A DNA stretch of 10,076 nucleotides from Bacillota bacterium (GCA_023460155.1 JAEWRF010000212.1:1-10076); one strand, 5' to 3'; counted from the first letter of the stretch, positions 1-5,858 are shown. Translations and numbers: made by a program. Notes: generated by a model from the sequence alone, not told the origin.

Positions 1-144
1 CCGGTAGTCTGCCCGGAACCCCTTCATATCCCGATGCACCTTCCCGGACCCGTCGATCCAGCCGTATTTCACTTTTTCATTCAGAAAACTCAGAACGTCT
101 TCCGGCGTTTTAATTTCTTCAATTTCCAGTTTTAATCCTCCCAT
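1..144 (-). CDS. Partial transglutaminase-like protein, N-terminal 48 residues only
   Basis: The reading frame runs from an ATG at 144 off the left edge of the window without a stop. The visible residues include KTPEDVLSFLNEKVKYGWID followed by a basic stretch ending GFRADYR. From memory this resembles the start of small clostridial transglutaminase-like proteins, whose catalytic Cys follows soon after such an N-terminus; that Cys lies outside the window, so the function is tentative. The gene begins 4 nt after the stop of the nucleoside phosphorylase and is probably the last visible member of the same operon. The start is uncertain. No Shine-Dalgarno precedes the ATG, but GGGAGGA lies immediately after it, 7 nt upstream of an in-frame CTG at 127-129, so translation may really begin at that CTG (43 visible residues). 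The coding call is fairly firm; the family is a guess. Confidence 0.6.
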   Translation of the reverse strand, partial: MGGLKLEIEEIKTPEDVLSFLNEKVKYGWIDGSGKVHRDMKGFRADYR

Positions 145-148
145 GTTT

Positions 149-913
149 TCAGCGTTCGATTGCTAATGCCATTTCCAGAGCCATAGAAAGACCTTTGGAC
201 TGACTTGGCCGCTCCCCTTCCGCCCCGAGGATTCTCCGGTCCCATTCAGGGGCGTCCAAAAGGTCGCCGCTGAATAAAAAATTATAGAATTCGAGGTTTC
301 TGTAATCACAGACCGCCTGAATGCCCGCGCTCTCCATTTCGACGGCGATACAGCCTTCGGCTATCCGCTTTTCCACATTGCCGCGGGTCTCACGGTAGAC
401 CGCGTCCGTCGTCCAGGTTTTCCCCTCCGCGTACGGAATTCCGGCCTCCCTGAAAAATTCCGCCACAAAGCCGGCGTTTTTCAGCTTTATGTAATCCGAC
501 GCCTCCGCGTAATGGTAAGAAAGGCCCTCGTCACGGCGGGCCTCGGTCGGAACGATAACTTTCCCCGCGGCAATGTCTCTTCTCAGACAGCCGCACGACC
601 CGAATAGAATGAACCGGGTCGCACCGAGGAGGCAATGCGCTTCCTCCAGACAGGCGCCCGCGCCGGCCGCACCGACCATGGTACGGTAAAAAGCAATCTC
701 TTTCCCTTTATAATTCAGCAGGTAGCAGGGGATGGAGCCGCCGACGCATTCGATCTCGGCAGCTTTCACGCATGCAAACCGATTCCGAAGTTCCTCTATA
801 TTCTGTTCGGAAAACGTGACGATGCAGGTGTCGCACAGCGCTTTGTGAGTTCCGTAAACCTTTTCCGGCGACAGAATCTCGGCCGTTTCTCTGTCAAAAG
901 CATCGGTGATCAT
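149..913 (-). CDS. Nucleoside phosphorylase family protein (uridine/purine phosphorylase-like)
   Basis: This 254-residue protein belongs to the PNP/UDP phosphorylase superfamily, which cleaves nucleosides with phosphate to give a base and ribose-1-phosphate in the cytosol. Visible landmarks are a glycine-rich segment FGSCGCL (about 104-110) in the phosphate/base pocket region, TTDAVYRET (168-176), the ribose-binding VEMESAG (191-197), and FSGDLLD (214-220), whose Asp fits the position of the catalytic Asp of the family. The length matches the usual 230-260 residues. I chose ATG at 913 because GGGGAG lies about 6 nt upstream; a TTG 27 nt further upstream (940) has no ribosome binding site. It follows the methyltransferase gene by 29 nt and precedes the partial gene by 4 nt, so it is probably cotranscribed. 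The exact substrate cannot be read from the sequence; uridine, inosine/guanosine or a modified nucleoside are all possible. Confidence 0.87.
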   Translation of the reverse strand: MITDAFDRETAEILSPEKVYGTHKALCDTCIVTFSEQNIEELRNRFACVKAAEIECVGGSIPCYLLNYKGKEIAFYRTMVGAAGAGACLEEAHCLLGATRFILFGSCGCLRRDIAAGKVIVPTEARRDEGLSYHYAEASDYIKLKNAGFVAEFFREAGIPYAEGKTWTTDAVYRETRGNVEKRIAEGCIAVEMESAGIQAVCDYRNLEFYNFLFSGDLLDAPEWDRRILGAEGERPSQSKGLSMALEMALAIER

Positions 914-942
914 TTTTCTCTCCCCTTTCCTCACGTACAAGA

Positions 943-1752
943 TTACAGTTTTCTTGCTTTTATTACGAAGGTGACGGGAAGCATTTTGGCTTTCGCTGTA
1001 AAATCGCTTCCGTCATCGTTTTTCAACATTTCGTCATCATTTTGCTCTATCATCTGTTCAATGACAAAGCCCGCTTTTGCCAGCGCATTGACATAGGTTG
1101 ACAGCATACGGTCCGACAGAGACAGCGTGCATCCATCAAACGAGACCGAATACCAGGATTCGTCGAAATAGCATTTTTTAAATTCAAGCCTTCCCTTTTC
1201 CGCGGCAACGCACTTATGAATCGGGTGAGACCAGCTGAAAATAAACACCCCGTCTTTTTTCAGGTACGAAGCAATCCGGCGGAACGTCCCCTCAAGGTCG
1301 GTTGTCCAGCCTATGGCGTAGACGGAGTACACAAAATCAAAATAGTCCGTGGGAATCCCGCATTCTTCTTCCATGGGGGCGCAGATCAGCTTTGCCGAAA
1401 GACCGGACTCCGCCAGATGCCGCTCCGCCTTTTCAATCTGCTTTTCCGCGAGATCAATCCCCCACAGCTCGGAGGCTCCGCGCTCGCCCAGATATTGCAG
1501 AGAACAACCGGTTCCGCATCCAATTTCCAGAACCTTTTTCCCGGAGACATCGCCGAAAAGCCGGCAGTTTTCTTCCGAGAGATAGGCCCCGTATTTCGGG
1601 AGCGCGGTTGTCCCGATCAAATCGTTTCCTTTTGTATCCCACAGGACACCGTTTGTTTTATGAATCTCTTTGGGTTCCAGTTCAACCGTAACGGCCCGGC
1701 CAACCTCGCCCGCGCCGATAATATTGGTTCTGTAACCGAAGTTTTTCTCCAT
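943..1752 (-). CDS. Class I SAM-dependent methyltransferase
   Basis: A 269-residue Rossmann-fold methyltransferase. Motif I is VLEIGCGTG (74-82), the acidic residue after strand 2 that binds the SAM ribose is D100 in LWGID, and the post-I region FDFVYSVYAIGW (138-149) is followed by the LKKDGVFIFSWSHP strand (164-177). About 70 residues precede motif I, and a C-terminal extension of about 90 residues probably forms the substrate lid. This resembles small-molecule (UbiE/methyltransf_11-like) enzymes rather than DNA or rRNA methylases, as no target-base motif such as NPPY is visible. ATG at 1752 was chosen because GGGGG lies about 8 nt upstream; a TTG at 1767 has no ribosome binding site. It lies 48 nt after another methyltransferase gene with no terminator between, so the two are probably one transcript. 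The substrate is unknown. Confidence 0.87.
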   Translation of the reverse strand: MEKNFGYRTNIIGAGEVGRAVTVELEPKEIHKTNGVLWDTKGNDLIGTTALPKYGAYLSEENCRLFGDVSGKKVLEIGCGTGCSLQYLGERGASELWGIDLAEKQIEKAERHLAESGLSAKLICAPMEEECGIPTDYFDFVYSVYAIGWTTDLEGTFRRIASYLKKDGVFIFSWSHPIHKCVAAEKGRLEFKKCYFDESWYSVSFDGCTLSLSDRMLSTYVNALAKAGFVIEQMIEQNDDEMLKNDDGSDFTAKAKMLPVTFVIKARKL

Positions 1753-1800
1753 TCCGACAACCCCCAAGATATGTTTTGATATACGAGTTGTATTTCTGCT

Positions 1801-2427
1801 TCAAAATGCCCTGTTTGTATAATCCAGCCGCACGAGTTTTTTCCCGTTCGGCAGCGGATGTTCTTCCTTTTCGGTCAGCTGATAACCGATTCCGTCCATG
1901 GTCTGCGACAGGGCGCTTTCCTCCATTTGGTGATGCACCGGGTCCAGCCGGTCAAACACATGGAGATACGGGGAATCCGACACATAGCTTTCGTCCGTGT
2001 TAATCTGGATCACCGCCGACACATAGTTCGGTTTGATTCTGCCGACTGCCTTTTCAAAGCACGGATAGCCGATATACTCGATGAACAGATCGGCAACCAC
2101 CAGATCGGCATGGGGCAGCGCCGCGGTTTCCTCCGTCAGATCGGCGCGCACGCATTCCAGCACCCCGCTCAGATTTTGATATCTCGCTTTACACTCTGTT
2201 AAATACTCGCGGTTAATGTCCACTCCGTATACTTTTTCAATGCGTTGGGAATCAATATGCTCCAACCCGTTTCCCCCGGCGACGCCGAGCACCATGATTG
2301 ATTTTACCGGATAACGGGAAAACTGCTTCTTCATAATTGCATTCAGACACTGCTCCTGCATGACCGTACTCAGTTTCATATGGTTCTCATAGTCGGACAG
2401 CTTGATCTCTTCCCACGGATTTTTCAT
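1801..2427 (-). CDS. Class I SAM-dependent methyltransferase, small
   Basis: A 208-residue methyltransferase-like protein beginning MKNPWEEIKLSDYENHM. The SAM-binding motif I is the slightly unusual VLGVAGGNGLEH (46-57), where an Ala-Gly-Gly-Asn-Gly loop replaces the common GxGTG. D70 (YGVD) and D96 (RADL) fit the ribose- and adenine-binding positions, and VVADLFIEYIG (110-120) is the strand 4/post-I region. The family occurs widely in Clostridia as an uncharacterised methyltransferase. It has an excellent ribosome binding site (GGAGGAGG, about 6 nt before the ATG) and is the first gene behind the promoter at 2465-2473, heading the run of methyltransferase, phosphorylase and partial gene. It shows no close similarity to the next methyltransferase, so it is not a recent duplicate. 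The substrate is unknown. Confidence 0.85.
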   Translation of the reverse strand: MKNPWEEIKLSDYENHMKLSTVMQEQCLNAIMKKQFSRYPVKSIMVLGVAGGNGLEHIDSQRIEKVYGVDINREYLTECKARYQNLSGVLECVRADLTEETAALPHADLVVADLFIEYIGYPCFEKAVGRIKPNYVSAVIQINTDESYVSDSPYLHVFDRLDPVHHQMEESALSQTMDGIGYQLTEKEEHPLPNGKKLVRLDYTNRAF

Positions 2428-2464
2428 TCTGCTCCTCCTCCGTGCTTTCCTGTTTCTTTGTTCC

Positions 2465-2473
2465 AGTATAGCA
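2465..2473 (-). promoter_or_regulatory. Extended -10 promoter for the methyltransferase operon
   Basis: On the minus strand the sequence TGCTATACT gives a TGn extended -10 with hexamer TATACT (2470-2465). The -35 region 17 nt upstream is T-rich but poor. The predicted start is near 2458, leaving a leader of about 30 nt that carries the GGAGGAGG ribosome binding site. The same 10-mer AGTATAGCAC (plus-strand reading) recurs at the DinB promoter. Confidence 0.55.
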
Positions 2474-2496
2474 CAGCAAAATCGAAAGGAAAAATA

Positions 2497-2538
2497 AAAA
2501 ATCCATGCGCGGGTTCAGGTCCCGGCACATGGATTTTT
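2497..2538 (-). terminator. Rho-independent terminator of the Rrf2 gene, overlapping its stop codon
   Basis: Arms AAAAATCCATG (2497-2507) and CATGGATTTTT (2528-2538) pair perfectly, with a further GGG/CCC pairing inside. In the minus direction the hairpin is followed by a T-rich run (TTTTTTATTTTT). The stop codon of the Rrf2 gene (2515-2517) lies in the loop region, so the last codons (KNPCAGT) form the upstream arm. Confidence 0.85.
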
Positions 2539-2961
2539 AAAAGCTTCCCGTATCTCATTCTTCAGAACTTCCAACGTCGTCCGTGAAAGCTGCTCTTTCA
2601 TCGCAAGAACCGCTTTGTCTAAATGACCGGTCAGAATTTCTTTTAAATGACTGCCGACGGGGCACAGCTCGGAAGTGTTTTTGCTGAATTTAAAGATGTC
2701 TTCGGTTTTATCGGTTTCAACGGCGCTGTAAATGTCCCACAGTGTGATCTCTTGCGCAGGCTTCGCAAGTTCCAGTTTCGACCGGCCGGCTCTTGCCGAA
2801 AGCAGCCCCGCCTGTTTTAACTGCAGAAACAGATTGCGGACAATCACCGCATTGCATCCGACACTCTGCGAAATGACTTCGCTCGTTATCCGCTTCTCCG
2901 GGAAATAGGAGACCATCATTAAAATATGAACTGCAATTGGGAATCGAGTACTTACACGCAT
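2515..2961 (-). CDS. Rrf2 family transcriptional regulator (YwnA-like)
   Basis: A 148-residue DNA-binding repressor of the Rrf2 family, the usual length. It starts MRVSTRFPIAVHILMMVSY, with a winged helix-turn-helix at about 25-55 (SEVISQSVGCNAVIVRNLFLQL), a wing with SARAGR (55-60), and the long dimerisation helix in the C-terminal third. Three cysteines are visible (C36, C100 in ELCPVGSH, C145). They lack the clustered spacing of Fe-S Rrf2 proteins such as IscR and NsrR, so a cluster is unlikely; C100 in CPVG is typical of the YwnA-like branch and a thiol switch is conceivable. The gene is divergent from a nitroreductase and almost certainly controls it and itself through the ATTGTAA boxes between them. 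The ribosome binding site is weak (GGTGAT, 5 nt from the ATG). Confidence 0.9.
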   Translation of the reverse strand: MRVSTRFPIAVHILMMVSYFPEKRITSEVISQSVGCNAVIVRNLFLQLKQAGLLSARAGRSKLELAKPAQEITLWDIYSAVETDKTEDIFKFSKNTSELCPVGSHLKEILTGHLDKAVLAMKEQLSRTTLEVLKNEIREAFKNPCAGT

Positions 2962-2978
2962 CTAAATCACCAATTCCT

Positions 2979-3007
2979 ATTGTAAGGGATTCGATCCGTA
3001 TTGTCAA
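2979..3007 (-). promoter_or_regulatory. Promoter of the Rrf2 gene
   Basis: In the minus direction TTGACA (3007-3002) is followed after exactly 17 nt by TACAAT (2984-2979), a near-perfect housekeeping sigma promoter. The -10 box is itself part of an ATTGTAA box (2979-2985), and the -35 abuts the central dyad, which suggests autorepression. Confidence 0.75.
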
Positions 3008-3029
3008 TTGTAACTGTTGACATTACAAT
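3007..3029. promoter_or_regulatory. Probable Rrf2 operator, ATTGTAA-N9-TTACAAT
   Basis: A perfect 7-bp inverted repeat, ATTGTAA (3007-3013) and TTACAAT (3023-3029), is separated by 9 bp. It covers the -35 of the nitroreductase promoter and touches the -35 of the Rrf2 promoter. Related half-sites lie at 2979-2985 (ATTGTAA), 3000-3006 (ATTGTCA) and in a second dyad TGTAAT-N7-ATTACA at 3045-3063. The size suits a dimeric winged-helix repressor. The assignment to the adjacent Rrf2 protein is inference from position. Confidence 0.65.
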
Positions 3030-3045
3030 ATAGATCCATTAAAAT
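3017..3045 (+). promoter_or_regulatory. Promoter of the nitroreductase gene
   Basis: TTGACA (3017-3022), 17-nt spacer, TAAAAT (3040-3045). Transcription would start near 3052, inside the second dyad (3045-3063). The leader then carries AAGGAG (3067-3072), 8 nt before the ATG at 3081. Confidence 0.75.
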
Positions 3046-3080
3046 GTAATCACAACTATTACAAATAAGGAGTGATTTTT

Positions 3081-3599
3081 ATGGAGGCAATGGAAGCAAT
3101 TGAAAAGAGGAGGTCCGTTCGCTCCTATCAGGCGAATCAGATCCCGGAAGAAGATTTAAAAGCCATCCTTCTGGCGGGCTGCGCGGCGCCGGTCGGAATG
3201 AGAAAGTACGACACTCTCCACATTACCGTAATCCAGGATCAGCAAATTTTGAAGCGTATGTCCGAAATGATAAAAAACCAGATGAAAACGGAACATGACC
3301 CTCTGTATCATGTTCCTACGGTGATTGTCGTTTTCTCAAAAGAACCGCCGATGCCCGGTATTGATTATGTAAATGCCGCATGTGTAATGGAAAACATGAT
3401 GATTGCGGCTGCGGACCGGGGAATCGGCAGTGTCATTCTTTGGGGAACCGCCCTTGCCGTGGAAGCAGACCAAAACGTGAAGGCGGCGCTGAAAGTCCCG
3501 GACGGCTATAAAGCAATTGTGGGCGCCGGCTTCGGATATGCGGCCGGCGGTTCTGCGGAAAGAACGATGGAAATGACGATCGATACAAACTTCATCTGA
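3081..3599 (+). CDS. Nitroreductase family protein (FMN-dependent)
   Basis: A 172-residue member of the nitroreductase superfamily, flavoproteins that pass electrons from NAD(P)H to nitro-aromatics, quinones or other electron-poor compounds, normally as homodimers with FMN at the interface. The N-terminal EAIEKRRSVRSYQ (5-17) is the classic FMN-phosphate motif, with R10, R11, S12 and R14. The C-terminal half has DRGIGSVILWG (112-122) and VPDGYKAIVGAGFGYA (139-154), the other conserved family segments. It is on the short side (many are 170-220 residues), consistent with a minimal single-domain type. ATG at 3081 is preceded by AAGGAG at good spacing, and the GTG at 3072 overlaps that site. Divergence from an Rrf2 regulator through shared control sites points to inducible expression under redox, electrophile or nitro-compound stress. 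The substrate is unknown, and no hairpin terminator is visible after it. Confidence 0.9.
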   Translation: MEAMEAIEKRRSVRSYQANQIPEEDLKAILLAGCAAPVGMRKYDTLHITVIQDQQILKRMSEMIKNQMKTEHDPLYHVPTVIVVFSKEPPMPGIDYVNAACVMENMMIAAADRGIGSVILWGTALAVEADQNVKAALKVPDGYKAIVGAGFGYAAGGSAERTMEMTIDTNFI

Positions 3600-3623
3600 C
3601 CGGTTGGCTGTACGCTGCCTTTC

Positions 3624-3637
3624 GCTTCCGTTCGAAT
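3624..3637. repeat. Left arm of a 14-bp inverted repeat flanking the DinB-like gene
   Basis: GCTTCCGTTCGAAT here is the exact reverse complement of ATTCGAACGGAAGC at 4259-4272. The arms enclose the DinB-like gene and its promoter (a 649-bp unit). No matching target-site duplication is seen outside the arms. Confidence 0.6.
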
Positions 3638-3673
3638 GCGGCGTTATCAATTCACTTATTCTATCTCCCCCGA

Positions 3674-4177
3674 TTACTCATAGAGGCCTTCTGTTGATTT
3701 CCCGCATTTTCCCGTCAGTCCGACCACTCTCGGCCACTGATTCGTTTCCAGAATGGTCGTGGCGTTGATATTCCCCAGATGAGCATAAAAATGGCGAAAC
3801 TGCGAAAGAATCATGGCCAATCGATTGTATTTGCATCCGGCAGGAATCTCGTACAGCCTTTCATCCGTGAGTGAGTCCAGATAGGCCAAAATTTTAGCCT
3901 TAACGTCGGCGAGATACTGCAGCAGTTCTTCTCTTGAGAGCGTCTTTTCACTCGGAAGGTCCAAAGAGTTCAGGTTGGGCTCGTGAAAGTCAGGTTCCGT
4001 ATATTCGTTCGGGTTGATGTACCACTGATCGCAGGAATGCAGCATATGATAAGCATGCTTCCAGACCGGAAAATCGCACAGAATGAAATCTGGATTGCAC
4101 GTTTGCAGCATGATATCCGCATTCGTAAACATCGCCTCGGTATTGAGTTTCAGGGCATTGATCAATTCGGTTTCCAT
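3674..4177 (-). CDS. DinB-like (DUF664-type) four-helix-bundle protein
   Basis: A 167-residue protein that fits the DinB/YfiT superfamily of metal-binding four-helix bundles. A candidate His triad is H47 (in HMLHSCDQW; H44 is an alternative) with H129 and H133 in RHFYAHLGNINA, the hallmark HxxxH of the C-terminal helix. LSREELLQYLADVKAKILAYL (80-100) is a clear amphipathic helix. Some relatives are thiol-dependent transferases acting with bacillithiol, mycothiol or glutathione; many others are uncharacterised, so no reaction is assigned. The start is well supported by GGAGGT, 6 nt before the ATG. It is monocistronic, with its own extended -10 promoter, and converges on the nitroreductase gene with no visible terminator between. 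The whole unit is bracketed by a 14-bp inverted repeat. Confidence 0.8.
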   Translation of the reverse strand: METELINALKLNTEAMFTNADIMLQTCNPDFILCDFPVWKHAYHMLHSCDQWYINPNEYTEPDFHEPNLNSLDLPSEKTLSREELLQYLADVKAKILAYLDSLTDERLYEIPAGCKYNRLAMILSQFRHFYAHLGNINATTILETNQWPRVVGLTGKCGKSTEGLYE

Positions 4178-4207
4178 TTTTGCACCTCCAAAAATAGATC
4201 TGAGCCA

Positions 4208-4216
4208 AGTATAGCA
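4208..4216 (-). promoter_or_regulatory. Extended -10 promoter of the DinB-like gene
   Basis: Minus-strand TGCTATACT gives a TGn motif and hexamer TATACT (4213-4208). The -35 region (TTCCAA, 17 nt upstream) is poor. An 8-bp palindrome CAATATTG lies in the spacer/-35 area and could bind a regulator. The predicted start is about 25 nt before the ATG. Confidence 0.5.
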
Positions 4217-4258
4217 CTGTTATTTCAATATTGGAATATCTAAGAGCCGTTCTCTTTG

Positions 4259-4272
4259 ATTCGAACGGAAGC
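4259..4272. repeat. Right arm of the 14-bp inverted repeat
   Basis: ATTCGAACGGAAGC, perfect reverse complement of 3624-3637. It lies between the DinB promoter and the terminator of the AraC-type gene. Confidence 0.6.
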
Positions 4273-4278
4273 TCAAAG

Positions 4279-4304
4279 AAGGGGCACCCCTGTGGGTGCC
4301 CCTT
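4279..4304 (-). terminator. Terminator of the AraC-type regulator gene
   Basis: Perfect 11-bp stem AAGGGGCACCC (4279-4289) and GGGTGCCCCTT (4294-4304) with a 4-nt loop, starting 9 nt past the stop codon of the AraC-type gene. In the minus direction the tail is CTTCTTTG, only moderately T-rich; in the plus direction it is TTCCC. Confidence 0.8.
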
Positions 4305-4313
4305 TTCCCTTGC

Positions 4314-5153
4314 TTATTTCCTTTTTATCGGAATCCAGACCTCGCTGATGTAATCTTCCGCCTGATTATTACCGCTTGTATATTTTTCGAAGTCATATTC
4401 CTGAATGCGGTCGTACTCTGCCTGCGGCAGCCATTCGCTGTAGATCCTTTTCCAGACATCCTGAATCGCATCCGGCATCGGGCCGACGCTTTTGAACACC
4501 GCCCAGGTGCTTGCCGGGATTGTTATGACTCCGAATCCCTCCGGGATGCGCATGCCCTGTGCGTACTCACACCCGATGCTGTACTGAAAATCGACGGAAT
4601 CCAGACTCTCCTGCCGGCAGACGCCGAAGGTTCCTTCCACCGTTTCCGCGTAACCCTTCGAAAAATACTCCGTCCAGAACCGGGGAAGGTCGCTGAAACT
4701 TGTCTCCGATTGAAACGTCCTTGTCAGTGCCAGAATCTGAAACTCGCTTTTGGTGATAATCCTGTAATCCATAACCGTACCGCCCTCCAGTTTTATTTTG
4801 ATGAGAAGACGGTTGAAGGATTTCAGTTCCGAGCCCTCCTGCTTTGCCTGAGTCGGCGTAACTCCGTGGAAGCGCGTGAATGCCTTTGTAAAGCTCTCCG
4901 GCGTCTCGTAGCCGTATTTTAAGGCCGCATCGATTACCTTTTCGTCCGACGCAAGCAGTTCCTGCCCGGCAAGGGACAGGCGCCGGTTCCGGATGTATTC
5001 GCCTACGGTCATTCCGGTCAGCAGGCTGAAGCATCGCTGAAAGTGATAATTGGAAATATAGACATGCGCCGCTATTTCCTCGCAGGTAATACCCTCCAGC
5101 AGATGGTCTTCCATATAGCCGATCGCCCGGTTTAAACTCTGAACCCACTCCAT
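4314..5153 (-). CDS. AraC family transcriptional regulator with GyrI-like effector domain
   Basis: A 279-residue one-component regulator. The N-terminal AraC/XylS DNA-binding domain has two helix-turn-helices (about 24-45, EEIAAHVYISNYHFQRCFSLL, and 72-96, with ALKYGYETPESFTKAFTRFHGVTP being the family signature). After a linker, residues about 128-278 form a GyrI-like/AraC effector-binding domain, with features such as GFGVITIPASTWAVFKSVGPMPDAIQDVWKRIYSEWLP and the terminal EVWIPIKRK. This Rob/BmrR-like architecture usually binds hydrophobic or cationic compounds and controls efflux or detoxification genes. The ribosome binding site is excellent (GGAGGTGA, 4 nt before the ATG). It is monocistronic with its own terminator, and no efflux pump lies beside it in this window, so its targets are either distant or the small oxidoreductase genes nearby (inference). 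Confidence 0.92.
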   Translation of the reverse strand: MEWVQSLNRAIGYMEDHLLEGITCEEIAAHVYISNYHFQRCFSLLTGMTVGEYIRNRRLSLAGQELLASDEKVIDAALKYGYETPESFTKAFTRFHGVTPTQAKQEGSELKSFNRLLIKIKLEGGTVMDYRIITKSEFQILALTRTFQSETSFSDLPRFWTEYFSKGYAETVEGTFGVCRQESLDSVDFQYSIGCEYAQGMRIPEGFGVITIPASTWAVFKSVGPMPDAIQDVWKRIYSEWLPQAEYDRIQEYDFEKYTSGNNQAEDYISEVWIPIKRK

Positions 5154-5241
5154 TCAATCACCTCCCGACAAAATAAGGATACCGGAAAGAAAAGCGTTCG
5201 TCCTGTCACGGAATGCTTTCATCTGTCCACCGGAATTGATA

Positions 5242-5264
5242 AGAAGCACCCGCAGGGTGCTTCT
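5242..5264 (-). terminator. Terminator of the split-barrel flavoprotein gene
   Basis: Perfect 10-bp stem AGAAGCACCC (5242-5251) and GGGTGCTTCT (5255-5264) with a 3-nt loop, about 50 nt past the stop at 5315. The minus-direction tail is TATC, a weak T-run; the plus-direction tail is CTCTTC. The rest of 5154-5314 shows no gene and no clear promoter for the AraC-type gene. Confidence 0.7.
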
Positions 5265-5314
5265 CTCTTCAGTGATGAAGAAAATTGAAGAATCAATGGC
5301 AGTTCTGGCTATGC

Positions 5315-5758
5315 TCATAATGTTCGCATAACATTAAAATCAATGTCGTATCTTGTTCCGTGACTAAAAAGTACACCATCCGTCAGATGAATACAAAGGA
5401 TACAAGTATTCGGGTCACTTTCATCTGTATGTCCGTTGGAATACCATTCTTTGAATGCCTCTCTTAGTTTTACGGCAATTTTTGCGTTACGTTCATCACA
5501 GACAGGTCCCATGTTCTCGCCGATACCATGTGCAGTAAACCACTCCCCACAAATTGCTACAGCGGAATTTGCTTCTATTTGTTTCATCTTATTGGAGAGC
5601 GCGTATGTAATCGTATAAAAGGTTCCATTTTCATAGTAACTGTTCACCATACGCACTGCAGGAATATTTCCATCAATGGTAGCGATTGAAATAAGCGCGT
5701 CATGCCCAAACCGTTCGTCCATAATTTCACGTGCCTTAGAAAAATCACTCGTTTCCAT
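5315..5758 (-). CDS. Pyridoxamine 5'-phosphate oxidase-like FMN-binding split-barrel protein
   Basis: A 147-residue protein of the PNPOx-like split-barrel superfamily. These are small homodimeric proteins that bind FMN, F420 or heme and often reduce or sequester small molecules; it is too short and divergent to be the vitamin B6 enzyme PdxH itself. Visible features are the N-terminal helix FSKAREIMDERFG, strands ALISIATIDGNIPAVRMVNSYYENGTFYTITY (21-52) with the R36 region expected to face the flavin phosphate, SNKMKQIEANSAVAICGEWF (55-74), and a C-terminal half ending LTDGVLFSHGTRYDIDF. ATG at 5758 is chosen for GGGTGA, 5 nt upstream; the open frame extends 30 codons further, but that stretch runs through a terminator stem. 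Monocistronic. The reaction is unknown. Confidence 0.83.
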   Translation of the reverse strand: METSDFSKAREIMDERFGHDALISIATIDGNIPAVRMVNSYYENGTFYTITYALSNKMKQIEANSAVAICGEWFTAHGIGENMGPVCDERNAKIAVKLREAFKEWYSNGHTDESDPNTCILCIHLTDGVLFSHGTRYDIDFNVMRTL

Positions 5759-5819
5759 GCTCTTCACCCTTCCTGTTCTATAAATAATCTGAACTGAGTA
5801 TACAATAAAGAGCAAAATA

Positions 5820-5858
5820 ATAAAAGGACTCAAACCGTGAGGGTTCAAATCCTTTTAT
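5820..5858 (-). terminator. Minus-strand terminator downstream of the tRNA-adjacent element
   Basis: Arms ATAAAAGGA (5820-5828) and TCCTTTTAT (5850-5858) are complementary. The inner part pairs fully only in minus-strand RNA, where three positions become G-U wobbles, giving a stem of about 17 bp with a 5-nt loop. TATTTTGC follows on that strand. It would stop transcripts arriving from the element at 5872-6094 before they reach the flavoprotein gene. Both arms look like tRNA T-arm sequence (GGGTTCAAATCC on the plus strand). Confidence 0.65.

Noticed and set aside
3600..3673. Possible terminator between the convergent nitroreductase and DinB-like genes
   Set aside because: Only weak, interrupted complementarity (CGCTGC/GCGGCG) with no T-run; I see no convincing hairpin.
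5154..5241. Promoter and operator for the AraC-type gene
   Set aside because: GTGACA is present but at a 22-nt distance from the best -10-like hexamer; no dyad is clear enough to report.
5759..5848. Longer start for the split-barrel protein (30 extra residues, hydrophobic)
   Set aside because: The extra codons lie in the terminator stem at 5820-5858 and the promoter region, and the family fold begins at METSDF, which has a good ribosome binding site.
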